From Chrysomallon squamiferum (lineage: Eukaryota; Mollusca; Gastropoda; Neomphalida; Peltospiridae): DNA of 57,500 nucleotides. Shown here piece after piece: positions 27,229-41,250 of this stretch; the stretch's first letter is position 1; each line of letters begins with the position of its first letter. The translations under genes were made by a program, and so were the position numbers. The stretch spans positions 18,876,091 through 18,933,590 of the forward strand of contig CM022669.1 of assembly GCA_012295275.1 (NCBI GenBank), in the 5' to 3' direction. The notes under the pieces were generated by a model. That model searched no databases, had not been told where the DNA came from, and saw nothing but the letters and a program-made list of their open reading frames with translations.

Positions 27229-28388
27229 CACCCACAGAAAACTATTCAAAATAATGCATCAAAATGAAATTTGTTTCTTCTGTCATTAGAAATGTTTAGA
27301 GAGATAGTGACACCATTAGTCTCTCATTGTTTGATAAATTCTCAGATAGGAAGTGTGGGATATCTGTCAGTATTTATGGAACTAAACTGTATCATCTTGC
27401 TGTGAAAATCTTTTCTGACGTAAACTTCAAATGGACTGTTTGCTTCCAGCTCGGTGTCAGTGAGTTTACATGAAAGGCGCAGGATCAGAGAGTATACATA
27501 AACACGAATACACACGCACATAAAAAACACACACAGAGCTGTGTATATGTGATAGATACAGAATACGAACACATGCACGCACGCACGCACGCACACATGG
27601 ATACAGACACACTCTGTCTGTGTCTGTGTGTGTGTTTGTGAAAATAACAAATATGAAACTAATTTCTACAAATGCACAAAAATGTCGACTCAGTAACATA
27701 TCATTTCTCTATCTCATCTTTTCAGAATTCAACATATTATAAGGTTGTCTGTAAATATGTATTATGAATGTATGAATGTATGAATATATATATATGATAA
27801 TTTGATATTAATGAGGAAAATAAGGATTACTTAACACAAAATATATTACACAGAAAACGTATCTTACCTTACCCAAATTTTATTTATTTATTTATTTATT
27901 TATTTATATATTTATTTATTTTAAAGATTGATATTGATTCAGTTCTTTATTACTGGTGCGGTTGTTGTTGCTAATTATTATTATTATTATTATACATTTC
28001 TTACACTTTTATTTATCAATGACTGTTGTTCCTGTTCTATTACTGGGGCTGTCGCTCGCTCTGACAAAATCATTAATATATATTTTTTTGTTTTGTAAAA
28101 CTCGCGTTCTCTTCCTTCATCAACAGAAATATTTCGTTTATGCTGCATAATTCACAGCGTGTTTCTTTGTAATGTGAAGTATCTGTATCAGCCGACATCA
28201 TCGTTTAGTTCTGTTTACATAAATATACAAAATGTTTTCATTAAGGTAACTTTAGCAACAGAGTGTTGAAACCACAGGTATCTCAACTCGTCTGTTTATT
28301 CAAAAATAATAATAATAAAAATAACAAGTTTTTTTAAGTCTAAATTTTCATCGAGTGAACAAGTACATATATATATATTTATATTTAT
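27224..28388. other. Non-coding DNA
   Basis: Short CACG/CACA cluster at 27560-27640, TTTA array at 27882-27920 and ATT run at 27976-27993. No gene recognised. Confidence 0.6.
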
Positions 28389-28442
28389 TTATTATTACAT
28401 CATCATCATTTTAAATATATATATATATAAAATGATGATGAT

Positions 28443-28452
<10 letters not shown>
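28389..28452. repeat. Perfect inverted repeat (25-bp arms, AT loop)
   Basis: The left arm 28389-28413 and right arm 28428-28452 are exact reverse complements, each reading through TTATTATTACATCATCATCA or its complement. The 14-base spacer is itself alternating AT. The right arm runs on into an AAT microsatellite. Confidence 0.95.
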
Positions 28453-28477
<25 letters not shown>

Positions 28478-28689
28478 TAATGGTAAAAGAAAAATGGCAG
28501 AAAAAAAGCGACAAAGGTAAAGAATTGAGAAATGAAATAATGAAACAAAGAGTAACGAAAAATAAAGGAATTTAAAATAATAGTCTTAGCGATGAACATG
28601 TTAAGAGATATGTATACACAGAAAACAGACAGACAGACAGATTGACAGTAAAATATTAGAACAAGAGACAGATAGATTTACACATAGAA

Positions 28690-29300
28690 ACTGATAGACA
28701 CTGTAATAAACAAAGAAAACAAAAAAAGAAAAATTAAATGAAACAAACAAAGCAAAGAAATAAAAGAAAGAGTGATTTAGAAAACAGAAAGGAAAGATAG
28801 AAAAAAGAAACAAAGAACGGAAGAGATAAGAAATGAGAAACTGAGAAAAGAGAGAAAGAAAAAGAGAAATAAAGAATGATGAAAAAAAAAAAAAGATAAA
28901 ACGAAGGTAAAAAGGAAAAAAAAAATTAAACTTGAAAGACATTAAAAAAAAAAAAAAAGGATAAATAAAAAAAAAAAAAATAAAGGACCGAAAGTGAAAA
29001 AAGAGAGAAATATTAATGAAGAAAAATGAAAACGAAGAAAAAAAAAAAAAAAGGTAAAAAAAAAACAAATTAAAAACATTATTGTACGGAAGAACCAAAT
29101 AACCTAAGAATGAAGGAAAGTCACAATTATGGAAGAAGAAAAGTAGAATGAAAGAAAGAAATAAACGTAAGACAGAAAGAAAATAGTGAATTCAAAAAGA
29201 ACTTCAGTGGAACAAAAGAAACAAACAAACAACTTAATACAGAATGTTGTAATAAAGAAAGTACTTAACAAACAGAGGAAAAAGAAAGAAACAACTTAGT
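28690..29300 (+). repeat. Purine-rich (A/G) low-complexity stretch
   Basis: About 600 bp is overwhelmingly A and G on the plus strand, with GAAA-type units and A runs. The Phe/Ser-rich minus-strand frame over it is an artefact. Confidence 0.88.
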
Positions 29301-29929
29301 ATAGAAATAATAATAAGAAGACAGGAGTAGAGAAGATCGTAAAGAAGGTCGTAAGAAAACACAGACGATCTCGACAGATTAACACCATTTTTCAGAGACT
29401 GAGGACAAACCGGAGTCCTCTTCAGTTCTAAATCGTAGACATCCGACAACACACTGACATGCTAGTGACTGCGAGACAAAGAATCACTTTGATATTGGAT
29501 CTGGCGAGAAAAAACACAGCTTTAATCGATTGTATATGCAGTTTTTCTTTTTTTACATCAACATTTTTATCTAAAAAAAAAAAAAATTTTTAAAAAAAGA
29601 AATAAATGAAATGTAATGAGCAACTGAAACCTAATTTTGTCTAAGTGAGGATATACGAGTGTTGTGAATGTTGTGAAATAAAAGTAATTTATATATATAT
29701 GTATTATAGAAAGATTTTAAGATAGTATAATGGATTATTCAGAGAGACAGATAAAGCTGGATAAAAAAAAGAAATACCTAACTATTGAAAATAATAATTG
29801 TGATGAATGTCTTTTTAATGTTTAGATAATTTCTATAACTTTTTTTCCTTAGTTCCATTTTGTTTTATTTTTGTTTTATTTATTTGTCTTTTTCACTTTC
29901 TTTCATTATCTCTATTTCTTTCTTTTTGT

Positions 29930-30028
<99 letters not shown>

Positions 30029-30444
30029 AAACAAATCGTGGATGTAACGAATAAAAAAGAATGTACGAAAAAAAAAAATCATATGCATTTTCATTCAGAA
30101 TGATTATTTTGTATAAAAAGGGCTTTTTTGAAAAAATCCTTTTCGCTTCTAATAAAAATCGTCTTAAGCAAAGTACACTGAATGCATTTTTCTTATATTC
30201 CCAGCATTAGTTTCTCAATTATTGTAATTACGTTTCTCAAATCACCAACCAGAAATATTCTGACCTTGTGTTTTTGAAAATAAGAAGTGGAACATTTCTG
30301 TTAACAGATAGGTTACCATGACAATTGTCTTGCGACTCTTCACGGACGAATATCAGCTTACAAGAAATAAAACAATTTTTTCTCTTTGCGTTGAAAGGCG
30401 ATTTTGTATTGTTTTTAGTTTCTGTAATATATATTATAGGTGTT

Positions 30445-30447
<3 letters not shown>
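29301..30447. other. Non-coding DNA
   Basis: Unique AT-rich sequence around the CT/GT tract; no gene seen. Confidence 0.6.
29935..30027 (+). repeat. (CT)n then (GT)n
   Basis: CT for about 30 bp passes directly into about 62 bp of GT. Confidence 0.98.
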
Positions 30448-30484
<37 letters not shown>

Positions 30485-30498
30485 TCTGTGTGTGTGTT
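30448..30498 (+). repeat. (GT)n tract
   Basis: GT run with one TTTGTC interruption. Confidence 0.96.
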
Positions 30499-30749
30499 TA
30501 CACGTCTGCATAAGTTTATCTTCTGCAAACTGATTTTTTCTTTCTTCTGTTGAAAGAACGTATTGCTCGTGCAGATATCAACACGGTCGTAAATAACTTC
30601 AGTAAACAAATAATGGAGAAGCTTTTAACAAGAAACGACAAAAATACCTTCTCCTTTGTATACTTTTACAGAAAAATAATATGCAGACACAGTTTTTCTT
30701 AGATTCAATATTCGTCTTTTTTCTTTCTTTCTTTCTTCTTATGTTTATT

Positions 30750-30780
30750 CTTATTGTCATTATCATTGTCATTATCATTG

Positions 30781-30843
<63 letters not shown>

Positions 30844-31215
30844 CTGTCATCATATATCGTTATATAAAATCGTTTGTGCGTGCGAATACTGTTTAGATAG
30901 TTTTAGTACTGTTAACCTTTGTACGACTCTACGCGTGCAACCTATTATGTTATATTTTATTCATTTAATACGCTCTATGGAAACTCAAACATTTGAAGAT
31001 TTGTCATGGTAGACATAAAACAATACATCTTTATTTTTTGTCTTTATTTATTTTATTTTATTATTATATTTTTGTGTTGGGTGGGGAAACTGGGCTCTTG
31101 TCAGAAGCTTATTCTTTCTTTTCTCTTTGTTGATTCCGTCTTTCTTTCCTTCACTTGGTCCTCGAATGGTTCAAGTCCCAAATTCTGTCTCATTTTTTGT
31201 CTCTTAGATGTATGT

Positions 31216-31217
<2 letters not shown>
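30750..31217 (+). mobile_element. Interspersed repeat family A, forward copy
   Basis: This copy begins inside a CATT/ATT microsatellite (30750-30842) and continues through ATTCCTGTCATCATAT, CTTTGTAC, a T-rich centre, CTTGTCAGAAGCTTATTC and GGTTCAAGTCCCA, ending where a CT tract starts. The same order of landmarks occurs on the opposite strand at 26741-27082. GGTTCAAGTCC resembles a tRNA B box, which hints at a SINE, but no convincing A box was found. It has no coding capacity. Confidence 0.72.

Positions 31218-32452
<1,235 letters not shown>

Positions 32453-32502
<50 letters not shown>
32453..32502 (+). repeat. (TA)n tract
   Basis: About 50 bp of alternating AT. Confidence 0.97.
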
Positions 32503-32510
<8 letters not shown>

Positions 32511-32582
32511 AAGAGAAAGAGCTACTGACAAAGCTTAGATAGATAGAAAAACAACTTTACGATTAAAAAGAAAACTAATCAT

Positions 32583-32687
<105 letters not shown>

Positions 32688-32859
32688 ATACAAAATAGTG
32701 TTGGGTGTCTTGATAACAGTACAGGACACAAACACGAATCAACACAGTCTAATACAAGGTGAAAAGCCAGTTGCTGGAAGTCAGCTACAGCAGAAATGAG
32801 GATGTATGCTGATCCGGACTGAAAAAAGGAAACACATATTGTGCGCGTTATTAACTGAC

Positions 32860-33147
32860 TGATTTATCTGCACTGCGCATGTCCATTGTTGGACGGCGGT
32901 GATTGCTTGAAATCAGTCATCGATCTTTCTGCGCTGAACGTTATAAACTACTCGACTAGTGTTTCTGCCGCTGTTACTCCGAGTCCGTTATACCGCGTTA
33001 CGTCTGCACGCGGCCGAAAACCAATCTTTTGTTGTTTTTTTTTTACTTGCGGGAAACTTTGGTCGACTTCACAAAACCCGGGGCACGTCATATAAAAATT
33101 GGAAAAACTAAATTTCTGGAAGAAAAATAACTTTTATACTTTTTACT
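32860..33147 (+). promoter_or_regulatory. Candidate promoter and 5'UTR of the receptor gene
   Basis: This stretch is free of simple repeats and clearly richer in G+C and CpG than its surroundings. It contains a TGCGCATG half-site resembling an NRF1 core (32874-32881) and an ACGTCA half CRE (33085-33090) directly next to TATAAAAA (33091-33098). A start about 30 bp after the TATA-like box would leave only a ~25-30 nt 5'UTR, so an upstream promoter or a leader exon remains possible. No acceptor site is obvious immediately before the ATG. Confidence 0.4.
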
Positions 33148-33684
33148 ATGAACGGGTTAGGGGACTCGGTGAAACTGTCCTACAACAGCACAAACACGAC
33201 CGTAATGTGCAACTCTTCTAACCTGTCGACATGTGTTTCCGTGGATACCACCATCCCGAGAATCATGCGCTTCAACGACGAGCACCTGATTTCCATAGTT
33301 GTCTACTCGTGTCTCTTCGTGATAGCGGCGTGCGGGAACCTCACCGTGTTCATAACACTGTTCCGTAATCGAAACATAAAGTCTAGAGTGAACCTCTTCA
33401 TTCTGCACCTCTCCATAGCGGACCTTATCGTAACTTTCCTCATGCTGCCTCTGGAGACGGTCTGGAATTTGACGGTGGCCTGGAAAGCCGGGGACCTGGC
33501 CTGCAGGATTCTTATGTTTTTTCGTATCTTTGGTTTGTACCTGTCTTCTTTTATTCTCGTTACTATTAGTCTGGATAGATACTTCGCCATTATGCACCCG
33601 CTCAGTCTGAATGACGCCGACAAACGAGGGAAAATCATGTTGTGCCTGGCCTGGCTCTTCAGCTTCATAGCCAGCATACCGCAG
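33148..33684 (+). CDS. GnRHR: GnRH receptor-like GPCR, first coding exon (N-terminus to TM4)
   Basis: This exon encodes 179 residues of a rhodopsin-class receptor that would sit in the plasma membrane and couple a GnRH/corazonin/AKH-type neuropeptide to G proteins. Visible in the sequence: an extracellular N-terminus with four N-glycosylation sequons (N13, N16, N22, N25); TM1 about 47-71 with the GN motif (N64, 1.50); TM2 about 82-106 with LSIADL (D92, 2.50); W112 and C119 (3.25, disulfide cysteine); TM3 with LDRY (D143-R144-Y145); and TM4 with W169 (4.50), ending at SIPQ. E103 falls at position 2.61 and R126 at 3.32, where human GnRHR has ligand-contacting D98 and K121. The Met at 33148 is the first in-frame Met after a TAA at 33109-33111 and has A at -3. 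The exon ends in phase 0 at CAG/GTAAGT. TM5-TM7 and the C-terminus are not in the window. Membership of the GnRH/AKH/corazonin superfamily is firm; GnRH receptor rather than corazonin or AKH receptor is the best guess from the FRIFGLYLSSFILVTISLDRY-type TM3. Confidence 0.93.
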
Positions 33685-33690
33685 GTAAGT
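33685..33690 (+). other. 5' splice site of receptor exon 1
   Basis: The sequence CAG/GTAAGT matches the consensus donor almost perfectly. It lies right after codons for Ile-Pro-Gln at the end of TM4, a point where related receptors continue into the second extracellular loop. Reading on past it gives a low-complexity tail that stops at 33844-33846 and does not resemble any receptor loop, so splicing here is the natural interpretation. Nearly the same donor is repeated downstream at 33797 and 34259. Confidence 0.88.
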
Positions 33691-33774
33691 TGTCACAACA
33701 CACACAAACACAACAAACTTTACGTGTTAGAGTTTGTTTTATATTTTTTGTTATACTTTATTATTTTCTTTCAG

Positions 33775-33796
33775 CTTTATAGACAGGATACCGCAG
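33775..33796 (+). other. Candidate 22-nt microexon or decoy exon (array unit 2)
   Basis: A 22-bp exon-like core is bounded upstream by a pyrimidine-rich TTATTTTCTTTCAG and downstream by GTAAGT. It is homologous to the last 22 bp of the true exon (33663-33684). Because 22 is not a multiple of three, inclusion would shift the reading frame, so a regulatory or non-productive role, or no use at all, is more likely than a coding one. Nothing in the sequence proves splicing. Confidence 0.35.
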
Positions 33797-34070
33797 GTAA
33801 GTTGTCACGACAAACAAAGACTACAAACGTTACGTGTTACAGTTAGTGATATTTTTTGTTATACTTTATTATTATTATGATTTTTTCACATCATCATAGA
33901 CAGCGTCCCGCGGGTACATTTGTCGTAACAGTTTAAAACAAACAACACAATAAACTTTTGTGTTTGAGAGTGTGGTAGTTTTTTCACAAAATACAATGAA
34001 ACAAAACATAAGTTGTATCAGAACTAGTTATGTTTTTATGGGGTTTTTTTTGTTTTTTTTTTTTTTTCAG

Positions 34071-34092
34071 TTTCACAGCTAGTATCCGTCAG
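34071..34092 (+). other. Candidate 22-nt decoy exon (array unit 4)
   Basis: A second exon-like core of exactly 22 bp is preceded by a long T run ending in CAG and followed by GTAAAT. It aligns with the exon 1 end but has diverged. Like the unit 2 core it would break the frame if included alone. The corresponding positions in units 3 and 5 have lost the acceptor (CAC instead of CAG). Confidence 0.3.
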
Positions 34093-34488
34093 GTAAATTT
34101 TTCTGAAAGTTTAAAAATAAACAATTAAATTATACAACAAACTTTAAGTGTTAGAGCGTCTTGTAGTTTTACAAAAGATAAGTAAAACAACCTGTGTATC
34201 AGACTTTGCGATATTTTTGTATTTTATTACTTTTCATTTTCACATTTTTAACCCGCAAGTAAGTGGTCGTAACAGTTTGAAAAAACCCAACAGTTACATA
34301 AACTTTATGTGTTAAAACACGTGATTCTACAACGTATAACAACAACAACAACAACAATAATAATAATAATAATAATAAAAAACCTTCTTGTATTAGAGCG
34401 TATTATTATTTTTATTCTTTCCTATTTTTCTTTCTTATTTTTGTTTAATATATATATCTATATAGATACGTACATACGTACATATGTT

Positions 34489-34610
34489 CATACATACATA
34501 CATACATACATACATACATACATACATACATACATACATACATACATACATACATACATACATACATACATACATACATACATAAATACATACATACATA
34601 CATACATATA
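34489..34610 (+). repeat. (CATA)n tract
   Basis: About 120 bp of nearly perfect CATA directly after the exon-boundary array. Confidence 0.97.
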
Positions 34611-34774
34611 ATGTACAGAGCGACAAAACATTGTCCGAAATTCAAAAGTACAAAAAACCTGTAAGATCCTTTTTATTTTAAACAACAAGTTAAAAGTTTG
34701 AAAACAAAAAAGATGACGTACGTTAATTGTATGTTACGTAACTTGTATTTGATTAAAGGGTTACTGGTTTAGAG

Positions 34775-35229
34775 CAGGGGTGTACAAACTGCAGCCGTGG
34801 GAAGGATGTCGCCTCATCACATTTAACGTCTCATTTGAAACAAAACCAGGCTGCGTGTCAGTATAAACACTCGTACCCCATGAATGTCCTATGACTGTTA
34901 CATACCGTACACAACAAAGCGTCCAGAATTCACTTTTAGATCCATAAGTTTTAAAGTTGTTATTTAATAAAAAAAAAAAAAATAAATAATATTAATAATT
35001 GTTATATTTTGACTTTAATTAGAATTATAGAGGGTTGAAGTCAATGGTAATGGAAACATGTAAACGAACCCATTATTTATATGCAGCATTTTAAGTCACA
35101 GAGATTCTGGAAAATTCTGGAAAATCATATACGTTACGCTTTCAGATTTTACGTAAAATATGTGCGGCCGTGGTGCCAGTGAAGTTAAAGCTCTGCAGCC
35201 TCTAAGATCAGAAAGTTTGCGCACCTCTG
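34775..35229. mobile_element. Non-autonomous hAT-type DNA transposon (MITE), complete
   Basis: The element begins CAGGGGTGTACAAACT and ends with the inverted counterpart (reverse complement CAGAGGTGCGCAAACT), 16-bp terminal inverted repeats with three differences. It is flanked on both sides by the identical octamer GTTTAGAG (34767-34774 and 35230-35237). Eight-bp target duplications with CAGGGGTG-type ends are the hallmark of the hAT superfamily. At 455 bp with an A-rich middle and no transposase frame it is non-autonomous. It lies in the presumed first intron, about 1.1 kb after the exon. Confidence 0.85.
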
Positions 35230-35237
35230 GTTTAGAG

Positions 35238-37705
<2,468 letters not shown>

Positions 37706-39019
37706 AAATTAGCACCAAAGATATAATAAAACCAAAACTTTTAATAAGCTTTATGTCTTCAATATATATTTGTGTGTGTGTCTATCTGTCTGTCGGTGTT
37801 TATGTATATATATTTATTTATTTATTTATTTATAACTCCCAGCACGTCATCCTGCAGATGTTGATATTCATTAATATTTTCATCCTATTTTCCGCTAGAT
37901 TCGTAACTTATAAATGAGAAAAAACCACGTAGATTTTTTTAAACGCTTGTGTATAATAAATAGAATGTTTGACGTCTGATAACAGGAAATAGTTTTCTGT
38001 AAATAAGAGTTACGACTAGACTGTTACTGACGTAAAAGAATATTACGCCTAAAGTGTTTTCGTAAATATTAAAGTTCTGCGTATTTCCTTTTCAGAACAA
38101 GCAGAGAGAATTTTCATGAATATTTCGAGAGAAAACTGAAATCAAAAAGTAATTGTTAGTCAGTACTTTAAAGTCAGACTATTTATTATTAATTTTGTGA
38201 ATTGCTAAATAAAATTCGTTAGTTAACTTTAAAACGTAGTATGTTAGTATTTTTATTAGTATTTTAAACGTTATTATTAGTGATATTAGTATTAGTGTTG
38301 GTAACAGTATTATTAACAATGATTAAATTAAATATTAATGCAGTTTTCGAGTTTTTCACTTTGTAAATCTCAAAACGAAATGTCATCACATTTAATTATC
38401 AAAACTTATGTAAAGGTACTGACACTATCAGTACACTGTAAACATGTCATCACAAACACGATGACGTCATAGCATGTTCTTTTACTTCGGTATTGAAAAC
38501 GAGGCATATTAAGGGAGCATATTAAGGCTCGTTCAGTATTTATTCTTGGCTTTGTCAGACATTGTGACTGTCACATTTGTGTTTCACACCAGCTTGCTCT
38601 GATTAACGCGTTTATTGTTCACTCAGTAGGCAAATTTTAAATATCTGATGATCTTACGATCACTATATCCTAAATATGAAAGAAATTCTTAATTATTCCG
38701 ACTGCATCAGACATTACTATACTGTTTACAATTTGTATCAACTTTCAGTACGTATGAATAGACAGACAGCTAAGCTAGACAGACAGAGATTCAGATTAAA
38801 CAATGATATGAAAAACGAAAAGGATTCACTGATGTTTTCGATATCATTTCAGTATTAATATCTAGAAGGAAAAAAACTTTATTTACGCATGTTATATTAC
38901 GTAATAAACAGTAATATCGTATCAGCCACGAAGTGCATATTATAACGATATTTACTGATATCACCATGACAACTTTGTTTTCACAACACAACAAAGCATA
39001 TTGCTCAGTTTTCTTCTCA

Positions 39020-39051
<32 letters not shown>

Positions 39052-39570
39052 CAAATTTCCTTTAACGGTTTCGATTTCTAGATAATGATCATTGTATCGT
39101 TTTATCGCCTTATCGATACTTTTCTCTTTCAGGTATGTTTGAAATTTCATTTATTTCCTTGTTTGTCGTAAATAATATATTTGTGGCATTTGTCGAACTG
39201 GTGCGTTGTCATTTGGATAAGACTGCGATAATTGTGCAGAGCACAGAGTAAACTAGATTTTTTTTTTATGCATTCAAGAATTAGAAATCACAAGTTAAGA
39301 TTTCTGAATTCATATTCTGAAAATGCATTTGTTTACCACATACATACTGCATCTCTGGTTGATAATGTTATTTCAATACAGTATCAATATAAATACATAT
39401 ACATACATACAGTCAAATTCTCATTAATACTGCTAGCAGTGAATAATTTCAAATTATTTATTAATAATATCGCTGCTTTAATGCAGTTTACATGTTACAT
39501 TCAAGAATTCGTGTCGGTTTCAGAGAAATTTTAATAAAACGTGTCATCAATAATGTGCGTGACATTTACT

Positions 39571-39756
39571 TTTAATATTTCATTGTAATGAAACATGTAG
39601 AAAGTGACAGAACATGTAACATGCTGATTTATCTCGTATTAGGTCTGTGTTTAATTGCTCTTTTCAAGAAGCACGTTTAATATTATTATTTCAACGTAAT
39701 GAAAGACATGCAGAAAATGACAGAACACGGAACTGATTTATCTCGTATTAGGTTTA
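39571..39756 (+). repeat. ~108-bp tandem duplication
   Basis: TTTAATAT, GTAATGAAA, GACAGAACA and CTGATTTATCTCGTATTAGG occur in the same order in 39571-39646 and 39676-39756. A second diverged duplication follows (39870-40010 against 40035-40210, sharing ATATGACG, ACTGA(C/T)TGCATA and GGTAATGA motifs). Confidence 0.85.
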
Positions 39757-40523
39757 CAGTGAACAGCTGGTTTGAAGATTACTTACAACGAATACTTTTG
39801 ATGTAAGTATGGAAACACTTTTGACAGTGGAAATAACATCACACGTAATTTGTGCATGCGATGTTGTACTTATCTGATATGACGCGCATAACTGATTGCA
39901 TATTTGAAGAACAAGCTCAGATGTCGACAACGGCGACGTTAAACGTAGAACCAGTGTTACGCCCGCAACCACACAGGTAATGAAACGTAAGCAAAAAAAA
40001 ACAACATCCACATGTATAATGCTTTTATTTCTCATTTCATATGACGTATATTACTGACTGCATAACTGAAATTTTTTTTTTTTTAAATAACCTTCTAAAT
40101 TTGCCATAACTTTGATGTTAAATATAGAAGCACTTTAAAAATAATAATAATAATAGTTAAAAGAAAATGTGTACACTGGTAATGAGACGAAGATAAAAAC
40201 AATTTGCACAGCTTTGATGTTAACTGTGCAAGATCTTGGAAAACAGATATATATACTGAAATACAAACTTTGATATTTTGTGTTTGGCAATGTTATCACT
40301 GAAAAATACAGAGAGCAGTTAAAAAGGAAAAAAAAATTGTTTTAATGATGCTAAAAAGATAGAAAAATAATTCATCTTTTCTGGCATTAAACCACCATTT
40401 CCTTTGTATATTTTATTATAATAATACCTTTTAATAAACCTTAATGGTAATCTGCAAATAAGTGTATGTGTGTTGTGATGTATGCGCGTGAGTTGTGTCT
40501 GAATATATACACAGACACATCAA

Positions 40524-40554
<31 letters not shown>

Positions 40555-40939
40555 GCTGTCTGGTTACAGTGTTGATACAGTGAAGGTTGAATGGACTTTT
40601 GAAGGTTTTGTGAGAGGGAGTGTATTTTCCGCTCCAGCCAGCAATCAAACATCGATTAATCAAAAATCGTGTTTTATTCTTTATCGCCGATTGGAATTTT
40701 CATACAAATGATCAGCGTTCAATTACAAAGAGAGGATTTCAAAACGAAGCTATCAGTTTTCTTTATCGTATTTAAGTAGCGATAATATTGATTCTTAGCT
40801 GTTCAATACGAACACTTCCTCGGATAATTTCCTTCGTTTATTTCATGATACTTTTGTACACTGCGGAAAATCTACGACATGTAAGGCTTTAATTACCGTA
40901 TTCAATATCCTAAACGTTTCAGCAGCAAAATGTATTTTA

Positions 40940-41250
40940 GAACTTTACAGGTTGCTCATTCTAAGCATGCTAACAACAAGAATTCTTTTTGAATTCTTTT
41001 CGGTTATTACATCCCACCAGCGACAATTCCTTTTAAAACTAATCAGGTTTTTTACATGTAACTTTTAATTATTCGAAGCATGCTAACAGAAATAATTATT
41101 TCAGAAAACCTTATCGATTGTTGTAAGTGCGAATTAATCATTCTAAAAATACCATCTTATCAGTTATTTTATGTATATCTTAATCATTCCAAAAAACTGA
41201 ATTGTAATGTAACTTTTCATCACTCGAAACATGCTTAACAACAATATAGT
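40940..41250 (+). repeat. Degenerate tandem repeat with GAAGCATGCTAACA motif
   Basis: CATTCTAAGCATGCTAACAA (about 40958), ATTCGAAGCATGCTAACAG (about 41072) and ACTCGAAACATGCTTAACAA (about 41223) recur, with weaker TCATTCTAAAAAT forms between them. Confidence 0.6.

Larger units (their letters stand above)
33657..34440 (+). repeat. Decaying tandem array of the exon 1 end, donor and intron start
   Basis: About five copies of one unit follow each other. Unit 1 is the real exon end, from CTTCAG at 33657 through the donor at 33685 and the first intron bases. The donor-like dinucleotides of the later units lie at 33797 (GTAAGT), 33914 (GTACAT), 34093 (GTAAAT) and 34259 (GTAAGT), giving spacings of 112, 117, 179 and 166 bp. 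Shared landmarks in order are a T-rich run with TTCAG or TTCAC, a core resembling CATAGCCAGCATACCGCAG, the donor, a TTGTC(A/G)(C/T)(G/A)ACA-like stretch, and a TTTACGTGTTAGAG-like stretch. Units 3 to 5 carry an extra block of about 55 bp (AGTTTTACAAAA to GTATCAGACTTT in unit 4) that units 1 and 2 lack. Unit 5 also contains an expanded AAC/AAT microsatellite at 34340-34380. Confidence 0.88.

Noticed and set aside
33157-33711. 184-residue minus-strand open frame opposite the receptor exon
   Set aside because: It is the antisense shadow of a well-supported receptor exon and has no domain of its own.
33685-33846. Continuation of the receptor reading frame past the donor to a stop at 33844
   Set aside because: The added residues are low-complexity intron translation and do not resemble the second extracellular loop or TM5; a consensus donor precedes them.
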